From Euphorbia lathyris (taxonomy: Eukaryota > Streptophyta > Magnoliopsida > Malpighiales > Euphorbiaceae), in assembly GCF_963576675.1 (NCBI RefSeq), contig NC_088915.1, forward strand, positions 41,135,501 to 41,199,500: 64,000 bases of DNA, written 5' to 3'. This document shows positions 29,490 through 41,535 of the stretch, piece by piece (within the stretch, counting starts at the first letter, position 1; each line of letters opens with the position of its first letter). A model generated the notes under the pieces. That model was not told the origin of the DNA. It did no database searches and saw nothing but the letters and a program-made list of their open reading frames with translations. A program made the translations under genes and the position numbers.

Positions 29490-31535
29490 TGTTGGAAATT
29501 AGGCTAAGGTATAGCAGCGGAAATATAAAAATTTTAACCTATTTCCATTTAACCACAAGATCCGTTAACCGTTATTTCATATAAAGAAGGATAAGAAGAA
29601 ATACCTTTTAGAAGTTCTATCTACCGTTGCAAACGAAGTGCCCACAACTTCAAAAGAGATAGAAACTGTCTACCAATCTGCCCCTATCCGAAACAGACCT
29701 TCCAAACCTCCGAACGACAATCCCTTCGGTGGAAACGTGGAAGAATATGTCTAGAAGCTCCTGTCCAAAAATCGCGACGATCTGACGGTTCAATCTCCGG
29801 GAATCCGCGAAATCATGAACTGACCTGATGTAGGAGTAGTAAAACGAATTTCTCCCTTTTGTTTGTTTTTCTTCTTCGAGTTCCCAAACACGAAATAAAA
29901 CATGGGAAGATTAATTTAGAATCAACCGTTGAATATCAACCAAAGTAGATTGCCTCTAATTAATCAACACAAGATCAAGGATAAAAGAAATAGATGAAAT
30001 CAATTGATCGGAAGGAAGCCGTAGAAAATCTCATCCTCGAACTGGGGGTCTCGAAATTTTCTCTCTCTTGCACTATAGGAGATTTCGAAAATCCTAAGGG
30101 GGGTATTTATATTCTCTTGTATCTAATCCCTAGTTAGATAGAATTAGGTTACTGAATAGGAATTCAATTCGGAATAGAATTCCTAATTATTATCTCATTA
30201 TATATCTAATATATTAAGGATAATAATAATAACCTTATTGGATAATAATAGGAGTATTTTAATCTAATTAAAACTCCTAACTTATTTATCTCTTAATTAA
30301 TTTAATTCATAATCCTAATCTAATTAGGAATAACAAAATCAAATTAATTATTCATGTATTCTATTACATGAATTTCGACCCCCCTTGGTCCATGGGCCTT
30401 ATTGGGCTCATTTGGGCTTCCATCAATTAATTAACATCTATTTCTCTTTTAGGTTCCAAGTCTTATGTGTGACCCATTAGGTTCTTATTGCTTCTAGCCG
30501 TATGCAACGTTATTAAATTAATTTTCAAAGAATTATATTTAATCTTTGCATAACGGAATGATGTACAGAGTATGTGATTAGCAAGTCCGTAATCATTCCC
30601 CCAGAGCTATAAGAAGACAGGTTGATTCTGTCGTTAACCTTTTCGTATTAGTTACAGTATAATTCGATCCTTTATCAACTACATCCTTGAACTGAATCTT
30701 ATGACTATGGGCGATGTCAAGTCACATATAGCGAGACGTTCGTTTTACTTGTACAGGCCGAGTCAACTCAAAAAGATAGGTTAAGTGAAATCTGTATTTC
30801 TTACTCTTAAGCTATCACCTTGCAAGGATTTAGAGTCGAGTCTTCCACAAGCGATCCATGGATGTATCTCCCATTTATCGGGAGTGATAAATGCTCAATC
30901 CAATATATAACGACTCTGCAATTACTTCCTGTGATACCCAACGTCTACTGTTCACACCCCAGAGTCATCTCTGTTAAGGATCATGTTACACCAGAGTCAA
31001 AGCGTCACATTCCATAATTCAGAATACCAATTAATATTCCTTTGAGTCTGAGGATTAGTTATACCTATTAATACCAATGAGATGAACATGTGACAAGGAT
31101 GAATCTACCCATCCTGTTATCTCAAATCGGATCCCCAATCCTAATGAACAACGTTTCATCGGATCTATGTAACTGTCTAGATATCTGTATATATGAAGCT
31201 TGTGAGATCAGCTTTCTGTCGGACAGAAGACATTGTTACATACAAGTCTCAACAGTGATATGTCAATCCCAAACATATCACTTGACTTGGGGTGGTTTTA
31301 AGTTTATCAGTTTACTATAAAGTTTTGTCTCACTTCATGCTTGTATGAACACTTTATAATCATTTTAAATAAACTTACGGATTTCCTTTTATTAGACTTT
31401 ATTTAGTGCTTAAAAGGGATTGCCTTTATATAGTTATAAAACATATATCTCATTAAACAAATGATATAAAGAACAATTCATTTACATTAAGTTTGTATCC
31501 TAGAACAATTGTCTATAGGACACTAAACCCCAACA
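29490..31535 (-). repeat. Copia 3' LTR
   Basis: TGTTGG to CCAACA ends, 2046 bp. TATA box on the minus strand TATAAATA at 30104-30111. It lacks a 36-37-bp block that the other LTR has near 37520; the block is bounded by gatttc-aaaatc direct repeats, so it was probably lost by slippage. Confidence 0.9.
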
Positions 31536-31599
31536 TACTCCCACTTGGACTAAAGCCAATTGTTTCTAAAACTTATCCCAGTAGAAGTTAAATGACGAT

Positions 31600-34507
31600 C
31601 ATGTACTCTCTGGGTTAAAGGCTTTGTCAACGGATCTGCAACGTTGTCCTCTGTAGGTACTCTTTCTATTCTCACATCTCCTCTAGCCACAATCTCTCTA
31701 ATGATGTGGTATCACTTAAGGTAATGCTTGGATGCATTATGAGATCGTGGTTCCTTTGCTTGCGCAATGGCTCCATTGTTATCACAGTATAGTGTAATGG
31801 GATTGACAATGTCAGGCACCACACCTAGTTCTGTAATGAACTTTCTAATCCAAACCGCTTCCTTTGCTGCTTCCACAGCTGCGATATACTCTGACTCGGT
31901 CGTAGAGAAAGCTACGCTTCCCTGCTTGGAACTCTTCCAACTGACCGCGCCCCCATTCAAGATAAACAGGTATCCTGATTGGGATTTATAATCATTCTCA
32001 TCTGTGAGATGACTTGCGTCTGAAAATCCTTCTATTTTCAGATCACCTTCTCCGTACACTAGGAACATATCTTTAGTTCTTCTCAAGTACTTAAGAATTT
32101 TCTTGACGGTAATCCAATGCTCGTCTCCCGGATTCCCTTGGTAACGACTCGTTACAGATAATGCGAACGCTACGTCAGGTCTAGTGCATAGCATAGCATA
32201 CATAATCGAACCGATTGCGCTGGCGTACGGGACTACAGCCATGCGTCGTTTATCATCATCAGTTTTAGGACATTGATGATTGTTTAACTTTACTCCATGT
32301 AACATGGGTAAGTTACCTCGTTTCGATTCAAGCATGCTAAACCGATTTAGCACCTTTTCAATGTATGTAGCCTGTGAAAGACCAATCAGTCTTCTCGATC
32401 TATCTCTATAGATCTTTATACCAAGTATATAAGCTGCTTCACCAAGGTCTTTCATTGAGAAGTTACCAGATAACCATACTTTCACTGACTGTAAGAGAGC
32501 AACGTCATTTCCGATTAATAATATATCGTCCACATATAGTATGAGAAATGTTATAGAGCTCCCACTTGCTTTCTTGTAAATGCAAGCTTCTTCGCATTTT
32601 TTTTCAAAACCAAATTGTTTTATGGTTTCATCAAAACGCTTATTCCAGCTTCTCGATGCTTGCTTGAGTCCATGAATGGATCTCTAAAGTTCGTAAACTT
32701 TATTTGCATCCTTCGATATAAAACCTTCAGGCTGCATCATATATACATCCTCAAGCAGGTTTCCGTTTAGGAAAGCTGTTTTCACATCTATTTGCCAAAT
32801 CTCATAATCGTAGTGAGCGGCAATTGCAAGCATGATTCTGATTGATTTGGACATAGCCACAGGAGAGAAAGTTTCGTCATAATCAATTCCTTGCTTCTGA
32901 CGATATCCTTTCGCTACTAACCTAGCTTTGTAGGTGCTAACCTTTCGATCCATGTCTGTCTTCTTTTTGAAGATCCACCTGCACCCAATGGGTATTATCC
33001 CTTCGGGTGGATCAACCAAAGTCCACACTTGGTTAGTATACATGGAATCCATTTCAGAATCCATGGCCTCAAGCCATGCTTTAGAATCTGGACTAGTAAG
33101 AGCCTCTTCATAGTTTTCGGGTTCATCGTCTAACACGGGAACCTCATTATCATCTCCCACTAGAAAACCATATCTAACTGGGAGTTCACGAACTCTTTGT
33201 GATCTACGAATAGGTGGCACTGGAGTCTCATCTAATGGGACTCCTTCGGGTACCTCAACCGCCTATGTTGTTTCACTCGGTGTTTCTTCTTCTTGAACTT
33301 CGTCAAGTTCAATCATGTTTCCCTTTTGTGTTTCTTCGAGAAACTCTTTCTCTAAGAAGGTTGCGTGCTTGGATACGATTACTTTTTGATCATCTGGATG
33401 ATAGAAGTAATATCCCATAGTTTCCTTAGGGTATCCAATGAAGAAACATTTATCAGATTTCGAATCTAGTTTGTCGGACGCAATGCGTTTGACAAAGGCT
33501 GAACAACCCCATACTCTCATAAATGAAAACACGGGTTTCCTACCAATGAACAATTCATATGGTGTGGAACTAGCGGATTTAATTGGTACTCGATTTAGGG
33601 TGAAGAGGTCAGTTTCTAAGGCATAGCCCCAGAACGTCTTTGGAAGCAAGGCCATGCTCATCATGGATCGTACCATATCTAATAGGGTACGGTTTCTCCT
33701 CTCGGACACACCATTGTGTTGTGGTGTATAGGGAGGTGTCCATTGTGAGCATATCCCACATTCAGTTAGATAATTCAGAAAATCATCTGAAAGATATTCG
33801 CCACCTCGATCAGATCGAAGCGTCTTTATTTTCTTTCCTAATTGATTTTCTACTTCATTCTTGAAGCATTTGAATTTCTCAAAAGCTTCTGACTTGTGCT
33901 TCATCAAGTAGATGTAACCATATCGGGTATGGTCATCTATGAAGCTTATGAAGAATCTGAATCCTCCTCTTGCTTGGACTAACATAGGACCACATATATC
34001 TGAATGAATGAGTCCTAGAGTGTCTGATACACGCTCACCTTTATTGCTAAAGGGTGTCTTTGTCATTTTACCTTTTAAACATAATTCGCATGTTTCCAAT
34101 GATTCGGGATCAATTGGATCTATAAGCCCATCTGAATGTAGCTTTAGCATGCGTCTCTTGTTTATATGGCCTAAACGACAATGCCACAAGTAAGTTGAAT
34201 TATCTAGCTTATGTCTTTTGGTATCAATTGCAAAAACAGGAATTTTGTCATCTAACACATAAATCCTATTTTGTGATATTCCTGAAAAGTAAAAGATCGA
34301 ATCTTTATAAAATTTGCAACTCTTGTCTTTTATTGAAATATGAAAGCCGTCGTCAACAAGACGGCTAATAGAAATAATGTTTCTAAATATTCCTGGAATA
34401 TCCTTAGGCTGCATCCGGTATCAAGTACCAAAAGATTCAGACTGTGATATTTCAATATAAAACATACCATATGTTGAAGTCCCGGCTTCTTCCCCTTTTG
34501 AGGAAGG
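31600..34507 (-). pseudogene. Copia pol: protease remnant, integrase, RT, RNase H
   Basis: The protease active site LDTGC (about 34450) is followed almost at once by the pre-integrase sequence, with a shift, so most of the protease is deleted. Integrase: zinc site HCRLGH...CELCLKGK, then IHSDICGP, LRSDRGGEY and NGVSERRNRTLL. RT: WIFKKKTDMDR, KTAFLNGNL and YVDDILLIGND at 32533. RNase H: GFSDASH, STTESEYIAA and LYCDNNGAI. In-frame stops at 33263 (TAG), 32684 (TAG) and 31712 (TGA) interrupt one continuous frame. Confidence 0.9.
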
Positions 34508-35296
34508 CTAGGTACACCAACAGTTTCTTTTCCAATGCCCGTCTTCACCACAGAAGTGGCACTCTCCTTTGGGCTTCTTCACTTCCTTTCCCCTAGCTTT
34601 GTAGGGCACGACTTTCTTACCTTTCTTGGGATAATTAGGATTGGGATAGCTCCCTTTCCTTTTCTTTGATCCCTCAATGACAAGAGCCGGTATGGCTTTG
34701 TCTTTCTTCATATTGGGCTCAACTGACTTGAGCATATTTGCAAGCTCTTCAAGAGAGGTTTGCAAGTCATTCATCTGATAGTTCATAATGAACTGTGAAT
34801 AACTTTCTGGGAGGGATTGAAGAATTAAGTCTATACTTAATTCGTTATCCATCGCAAATCCAATACTAGAAAGTTTGATAATGTAGCCAATCATCTTGAC
34901 ACAATGTGTCATGATAGATGTGCCCTCTTGCATCCTACTACGATATAGCAACTTGGATATCTCGTACCGTTCGCACCTGGTTTGTTTTCCAAACAATTCC
35001 TTTAGGTGCATGATGATGGAATATGCATCCATTTCCTCATGTTGCCTTTGTAATTCCGGTGTCATCGATGCAAGTATGATGCATCCGGCATGATCATCAT
35101 CAGCGTTATGCTTCTGGTAACCATCAATTTCCTCAATGGGAGCATCATCAGCAGGGAGAGGGGGTATCGATGTATCAAGTACATACCCTATTTTATCGAA
35201 CTTCAAAACAATTTTGAGGTTACGAAACCAGTCGGTGAAGTTTGAACCATTCAATTTGTTATCGGTAAGAATGTTTTGCAGATTGGTTTTAGTCAT
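34508..35296 (-). pseudogene. Copia gag
   Basis: ATG at 35296 starts MTKTNLQNILTDNKLNG. The gag domain reads FTDWFRNLKIVLKFDK, YEISKLLYRSRMQEGTS and LILQSLPESYSQFIMNYQMN. A Lys-rich linker and the knuckle CHFCGEDGHWKRNC follow. A TAG stop comes three codons after the knuckle, where Copia gag-pol normally continues into protease. Confidence 0.85.
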
Positions 35297-36904
35297 GATT
35301 ATAAGAGTGGGTTTAATTAAACCTGAGAGTGAGAAAGAGTAAACGTATGTCATTCATTTGCTTAAAGTATATCAATCTAAAATTATAGTCCTTTTAGTTT
35401 ATTTTAGATTGCTCCCACTATTTTGCCAAATTAATAGCCCTCCATATTAATTCGAAGAATTTCACAAATCCTTTAGTGAGCTAGGATCCTAACTCCTGAG
35501 ATTTCGCCTTGAGTTTACTCAACAAGCTAGTCTCATTCATTAGGTAGATTCATGTAATCAATCACATCTGTAATGTGATTCCTAGGTTATTGGGTTACTA
35601 ACCACATTAGTAACTAATATGCTATTCATATTAATCCCAACCGTCTTGCCCATTAGTTTATGACAACATGAGTTTACTCATCCAATTATCATAATCTAAT
35701 TTAAGTATTACCCCATATTCATGAAAAATGATTTTCGATAATTCAGGTGTTACCGAAAGGATCCCGAGCTTGAGTTTACTCAACAACCCAAAGGCCCTCA
35801 GCACTGTCGGCTGAATTATAATATTAGGGAGGGGCAACCGATTTTAATAACTTGTTTATTTACTTAACTTTTTAATGAAGGATTTTATTTTAGGTCTCAT
35901 AATCTAACTTAGTCTTGATTTGCTTTAGCATACATCAGACACATACATTCACATACATTGGCGTTATGGACATATCATCTAAATTATTCCGTCGAGCCAG
36001 AGACGGAATAAAAGGGCAAACCTAAGGAAATACTAACTATTACATATTTCTCTTTAGGTCCTCCGTCTTCTTCATGGCGCCTTGAAATTACATATTAATT
36101 TCTATACTACTAAAGAAAACTTCAATTGAATTGAAGGGAATCAGATGGGAGGAGAAATTACAATAGATAGTAGAAAGGCAGGACCCGCAGGCCCTATTTC
36201 AAAAGTACCAAAAGACTAAAGAGGGTCCAAATATGTCCATAACTCCAAACATGCATAGACTCAATTAAATAAATTTAATTGGTTGATTACATAACTATGT
36301 TATGTAATATTTATGTTAATCACATTAACATATCAAATTAACTTTCATCCAATTTTACTTCTAATAGTTTCGTATCTTTTATATTAATATTTAGATTAAT
36401 ATAACTATACAAAACTTTAATTATGCACGTCCCAATTATTTTGATTTTAATTCATTTAACATTTTGATTTACAAATTGGTAAAACAAACTTTTAAACGAA
36501 TTTTTCATTCGATAATCAAAACAGAAAACTATCAATTTCTGAAACATATATATTTAAATATAAAATCGATTTTAAATATATATATATATCAGTTCTAAAA
36601 TGGTTTTAAAACGATTTTCAGAAAATAGAAAAAACTACTATAGATTTCCGTTTTATCTTTAGAATTAATAAAACTGATTTTATCAATCTAACTATAAAAC
36701 TAATAGATTTTGTTATAATGATTATCAACCAAAATAATTAGGAACATACGCATAATCTGTTTTAATTAACAATTAATTAAAACTTATTTATCTTTAGAAT
36801 TAATTAATCAAAACAATTTGTTAATTAATCCTAACTATAAATATTTATTCAATCCTATTGAAAACTTCTAAATTTTCATATATGAAATAACGGATTTAAC
36901 GATG
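35297..36904 (-). other. Copia leader between primer site and gag
   Basis: A 1.6-kb AT-rich leader without ORFs. It includes poly-A/T and TATATA runs near 36540-36590 and several cttgagtttactcaacaa words (35510, 35770) that repeat. A long untranslated leader is unusual but no gene is seen. Confidence 0.6.
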
Positions 36905-36917
36905 GCTCTGATACCAC

Positions 36918-39000
36918 CGTTGGAAATTAGGCTAAGGTATAGCAGCGGAAATATAAAAATTTTAACCTATTTCCATTTAACCACAAGATCCGTTAACCGT
37001 TATTTCATATAAAGAATGATAAGAAGAAATACCTTTTAGAAGTTCTATCTACCGTTGCAAACGAAGTGCCCACAACTTCAAAAGAGATAGAAACTGTCTA
37101 CCAATCTGCCCCTATCCGAAACAGACTTTCCAAACCTCCGAACGACAATCCCTTCGGTGGAAACGTGGAAGAATATGTGTAGAAGCTCCTGTCCAAAAAT
37201 CGTGACGATCCGACGGTTCAATCTCCGAAAATCCGTGAAATCGTGAACTGACCTGATGTAGGAGTAGTAAAACGAATTTCTCCCTTTTGTTTGTTTTTCT
37301 TCTTCGAGTTCCCAAACACGAAATAAAACACGGGAAGATTAATTTAGAATCAACCGTTGAATAGCAACCAAAGTAGATTGCCTCTAATTAATCAACACAA
37401 GATCAAGGATAAAAGAAATAGATGAAATCAATTGATCGGAAGGAAGCCGTAGAAAATCTCGTCCTCGAACTGGGGGTGTCGAAATTTTCTCTCTCTTGCA
37501 CTATAGGGGATTTCGAAAATCTCTCTAGGGTTTGCACTTCGGGGGATTTCAAAAATCCTAAGGGGGGTATTTATAATCTCTTATATCTAATCCCTAGTTA
37601 GATAGAATTAGGTTACTGAATAGGAATTCAATTCGGAATAGAATTCCTAATTATTATCTCATTATATATCTAATATATTAAGGATAATAATAATAACCTT
37701 ATTGGATAATAATAGGAGTATTTTAATCTAATTAAAACTCCTAACTTATTTATCTCTTAATTAATTTAATTCATAATCCTAATCTAATTAGGAATAACAA
37801 AATCAAATTAATTATTCATGTATTCTATTACATGAATTTCGACCCCCCTTGGTCCATGGGCCTTATTGGGCTCATTTGGGCTTCCATCAATTAATTAACA
37901 TCTATCTCTCTTTTAGGTTCCAAGTCTTATATGTGACCCATTAGGTTCTTATTGCTTCTAGCCGTATGCAACGTTATTAAATTAATTTTCAAAGAATTAT
38001 ATTTAATCTTTGCATAACGGAATGATGTACATAGTATGTGATTAGCAAGTCCGTAATCATTCCCCCAGAGCTATAAGAAGACAGGTTGATTCTGTCGTTA
38101 ACCTTTCCGTATTAGTTACAGTATAATTCGATCCTTTATCAACTACATCCTTGAACTGAATCTTATGACTATGGGTGATGTCAAGTCATATATAGCGAGA
38201 CGTTCGTTTTACTTGTACAGGCCGAGTCAACTCAAAAAGATAGGTTAAGTGAAATCTGTATTTCTTACTCTTAAGCTATCAACCTTGCAAGGATTTAGAG
38301 TCGAGTCTTCCACAAGCGATCCATGGATGTATCTCCCATTTATCGGGAGTGATAAATGCTCAATCCAATATATAACGACTCTGCAATTACTTCCTGTGAT
38401 ACCCAACGTCTACTGTTCACACCCCAGAGTCATCTCTGTTAAGGATCGTGTTACACCAGAGTCAAAGCGTCACATTCCGTAATCCAGAATACCAATTAAT
38501 ATTCCTTTGAGTCTGAGGATTAGTTATACCTATTAATACCAATGAGATGAACAGGTGACAAGGATGAATCTACCCATCCTGTTATCTCAAATCGGATCCC
38601 CAATCCTAATGAACAACGTTTCATCGGATCTATGTAACTGTCCAGATATCTGTATATATGAAGCTTGTGAGATCAGCTTTCTGTCGGACAGAAGACATTG
38701 TTACATACAAGTCTCAACAGTGATATGTCAATCCCAAACATATCACTTGACTTGGGGTGGTTTTAAGTTTATCAGTTTACTATAAAGTTTTGTCTCACTT
38801 CATGCTTGTATGAACACTTTATAATCACTTTAAATAAACTTACGGATTTCCTTTTATTAGACTTTATTTAGTGCTTAAAAAGGATTGCCTTTATATAGTT
38901 ATAAAACATATATCTCATTAAACAAATGATATAAAGAACAATTCATTTACATTAAGTTTGTATCCTAGAACAATTATCTATAGGACACTAAACCCCAACA
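36918..39000 (-). repeat. Copia 5' LTR
   Basis: 2083 bp, near-identical to the 3' LTR. The terminal base next to the primer site is changed (cgttgg on the plus strand in place of tgttgg). TATA box (minus TATAAATA) at 37568-37575. Confidence 0.9.
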
Positions 39001-40339
39001 CCACCGTCATACGCGGGGCGTGGAACACTTGGTCAGAAATAATTGCCTTATCCGCAGACACCACGTGGGATCCAACCACTGATACGCGGGGCGTACCCCA
39101 GTCTATGTGTGGCGTAGATGCAATGATGAGCCCAATCATAAATGTCAGATTGCATTGTCTCCTAAGTCAACCATCGGTACGCGAGGCGTGTTTTAGGATA
39201 CACAGTGAAGGCTATGTTGCTCCATGCTTGTACCTTGTGAAATTATGATTTTACCCCTAGCTTGATGTGTATAAATAAGAGTGACTAGCACTCATTTGAC
39301 ACACCTATTTTGATAGACAAGTTATATACTTTTACACACCTTAGACAACCTTTGATATACCATTGTTAGTATAGTTTAAATTCTTGTTATTTTGGTGTGA
39401 GATTGTAGTTTACATAGAAATTCTCTTCCACCTTGAGAGCTTGTTCGTTGATCCCGAAATTCCATCAAAGTTCCATTCCGTCTCCGTTCACCAAGCTCGA
39501 AAGCTCCACCTCCAAGTCCTAAGAGACGGCCTTGAGTCCGGTTAGCTAGTTCCGAGGGTGGATTCTTCCCTTTTTACTTACTAACTAGCTTGCACTCTTC
39601 TTATGTACTAGGCTTGGTTGTAATTCACATTTACATTCTCCATATTTATAATTTATGATTCATAATCTCTTTATCTATATTTGTGTTGATGTTTGCTACT
39701 TGTTTTGATACTCGTAATTGATTATTGTGTAGGAGAACGCGATTTCCGACGCCATTCGGGCTATCTTTAGGGATTCATATAGGTGTTGCCTTACCAGAAG
39801 TGACGCTCCGGAAACCGTAGGGATTGACAAACCACGGAACTTACGGGTCCTAATTTCTGGTCCCAAGCATTAGACACGCCTTGACTAGGAACCACGTAGT
39901 CTAAGTACTTCACGGATCGGTCACACTACACGTAGTCGTCATCGTAAGAGTAAAACCTTAACCGTTTATATATTGAGAGTCGTTATTTGTCATATTTATA
40001 ACTTATCGCCATCCATATCATTTCGTAGAGTTTTGTTGTATAAACTTGTCTCACCCGTAGTTAGGAGTAGTTTGTAGTTGTTCCCCGAATCAACTCAAAG
40101 TATTCACCGCTTAGATAACGTATAAAATCGAGTCGTCTAATACTTGTAGTTATAAATCTCATGGATTCGATACCCGGTCTTAACTGGATTATTACTTGAT
40201 ACGACGGGGTACACTTGCCCCTGAGTAGTGGCGTCTAGTAGAGTTAGAGCATTTAGAAAGATCACATCCATAGTCGTAACACACTTATCATAATACATAT
40301 TTTGTCGTAGAAAAGCTCTACCTAGTCCGCACCCCACCA
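39001..40339 (+). repeat. LARD 5' LTR, second segment
   Basis: It resumes with the duplicated ccacc and continues the LTR to ccccacca. A TATA box (TATAAATA) lies at 39270-39277. It carries ACGCNNNGCGT sites at 39011, 39084, 39105 (degenerate) and 39179. It differs from the 3' LTR mainly by gain or loss of blocks in this site-rich region. Confidence 0.85.
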
Positions 40340-40345
40340 AGTTTT

Positions 40346-40363
40346 TGGCGCCGTTGCCGGGGA
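40346..40363 (+). promoter_or_regulatory. LARD primer binding site
   Basis: TGGCGCCGTTGCCGGGGA, six bases after the LTR. It is the primer-site motif widely seen in plant Tat/Athila and derived non-autonomous elements. Confidence 0.8.
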
Positions 40364-40635
40364 TTTATAATTTCTTGCAATATTAGACAAAAATGTTTTA
40401 TTGTTAGTCTAAGCATTTGTAGATATTACTTTCTTTTTGTGAATAATTTATTTTGTTCCTTGTTGTTACTAATGATTTGTTTCATGGTATAATGCTTCAT
40501 AGTCGTAATCTGTGGGACGACCGCATGGATGACGAATGCCCACACCAACACTCAACCTCGCAATTCGATGTGGTAATCTCTATGCTTAAAGATATTCAAG
40601 TGAGATTATCTAACAATTAGGCATATTGCAGGGAT

Positions 40636-41067
40636 TTGGGAAATCAAGTCAGTAGATTGACGTCTCATATTGATTCAACCGCGGGCGAATCAATTAGAGA
40701 CACCAATCCGGGTGATCGAAATGTAGAGCTCGAGTTAATTGAGCTCTCTCAAGAGGAGTCCCCAAATTATGTAGGCTGTCTCAACTGCAGGGAACCGGAA
40801 ATCCTAATCGATGAGCCGGTTGTGTGCGGGCACATGGAAATGAATCCAAAACTAGAAGAGTTTGAGGTTCCTTCTACCTCGGAATATTTCACTCTTTTTG
40901 AACTACCAAAGGAGTCAAAAATGGGGCAAACTAAACTCTTCAATAATTTCTTTAAATATAGCTTTTGGTTTTCGTTAAATTTCTTTGAATCTAACAACCC
41001 GTTTTGTAGGTACGGATTGTTTATTCAAGAATTTGCATTTCTAACGCGAATGGAAGCATACACCTAG
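40636..41067 (+). CDS. Hypothetical ORF in the LARD interior
   Basis: An ORF of 143 codons starting MGNQVSRLTSHIDSTAGES at 40636. Its Glu-rich middle (ELELIELSQEES, NPKLEEFEVPSTSEYFTLF) resembles the short acidic remnants found in non-autonomous plant LTR elements. I recognise no domain. The segment after it, cgcttcttgggaggcaaccc at about 41107-41126, is a phrase common to plant LARDs. It may be a gag remnant or chance. Confidence 0.35.
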   Translation: MGNQVSRLTSHIDSTAGESIRDTNPGDRNVELELIELSQEESPNYVGCLNCREPEILIDEPVVCGHMEMNPKLEEFEVPSTSEYFTLFELPKESKMGQTKLFNNFFKYSFWFSLNFFESNNPFCRYGLFIQEFAFLTRMEAYT

Positions 41068-41406
41068 GAGGAAATTCTAAGTCGAGCTCACCGACTATAA
41101 AGTAGCGCTTCTTGGGAGGCAACCCAAGCTCGAATAAAGTTTAATTTTATGTCTTTAATTTACCTTTTAAGTTTTTACATTTAAGTTATTATCGTGTGAT
41201 TAATTATTTTTTCTTACATTTTATTAGGTGTTCATGTAATTTTGTGTCAATTCGGTGGGACGATTTGGAAGTGAGTTGTAAGTATTGACGTTGGCAAAAA
41301 AATAAAACAAAAATGAAAAATATGACAAAAATTATTTTATTTTATTTTTATTTTATTTTTAAAATATATATATAATATACACATGGTAATTTAAAAAAAA
41401 AGTGTT

Positions 41407-41535
41407 GCTGGCCGTTGCGGCACGCGGGGCACGCGGCAGCACGCTCCGCGCGCATGCACTGCCACAGCTCCAGGAGCTGCGGCACGCGGGGCGCGCGGCA
41501 GCACGCTCCGCGCACAGGCGCTGGCCGCAACGGGT
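41407..41535. repeat. GC-rich hairpin and direct repeat in the LARD interior
   Basis: Inside very AT-rich DNA lies a GC-rich island. GGCCGTTGCGG at its left and CCGCAACGG at its right pair as inverted repeats. Between them gcggcacgcggggc and cagcacgctccgcgc occur twice in direct order, and agctccaggagct forms the centre. Confidence 0.75.

Larger units (their letters stand above)
29490..39000 (-). mobile_element. Ty1/copia element inserted in the LARD LTR
   Basis: The minus-strand element has LTRs at 36918-39000 (5') and 29490-31535 (3'). A 5-bp duplication ccacc lies at 29485-29489 and 39001-39005. The primer site (gctctgatacca, plus 36905-36916) and the polypurine tract (minus AAGTGGGAGTA, plus 31536-31546) are in place. 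Gag and pol are present but broken by stops and by a protease deletion. The clade is Tork/Ikeros-like at best; I do not fix it. Confidence 0.9.

Noticed and set aside
30820..31320. Paired small ORFs also seen at 38249-38785
   Set aside because: They are inside the Copia LTRs and are identical only because LTRs are duplicated.
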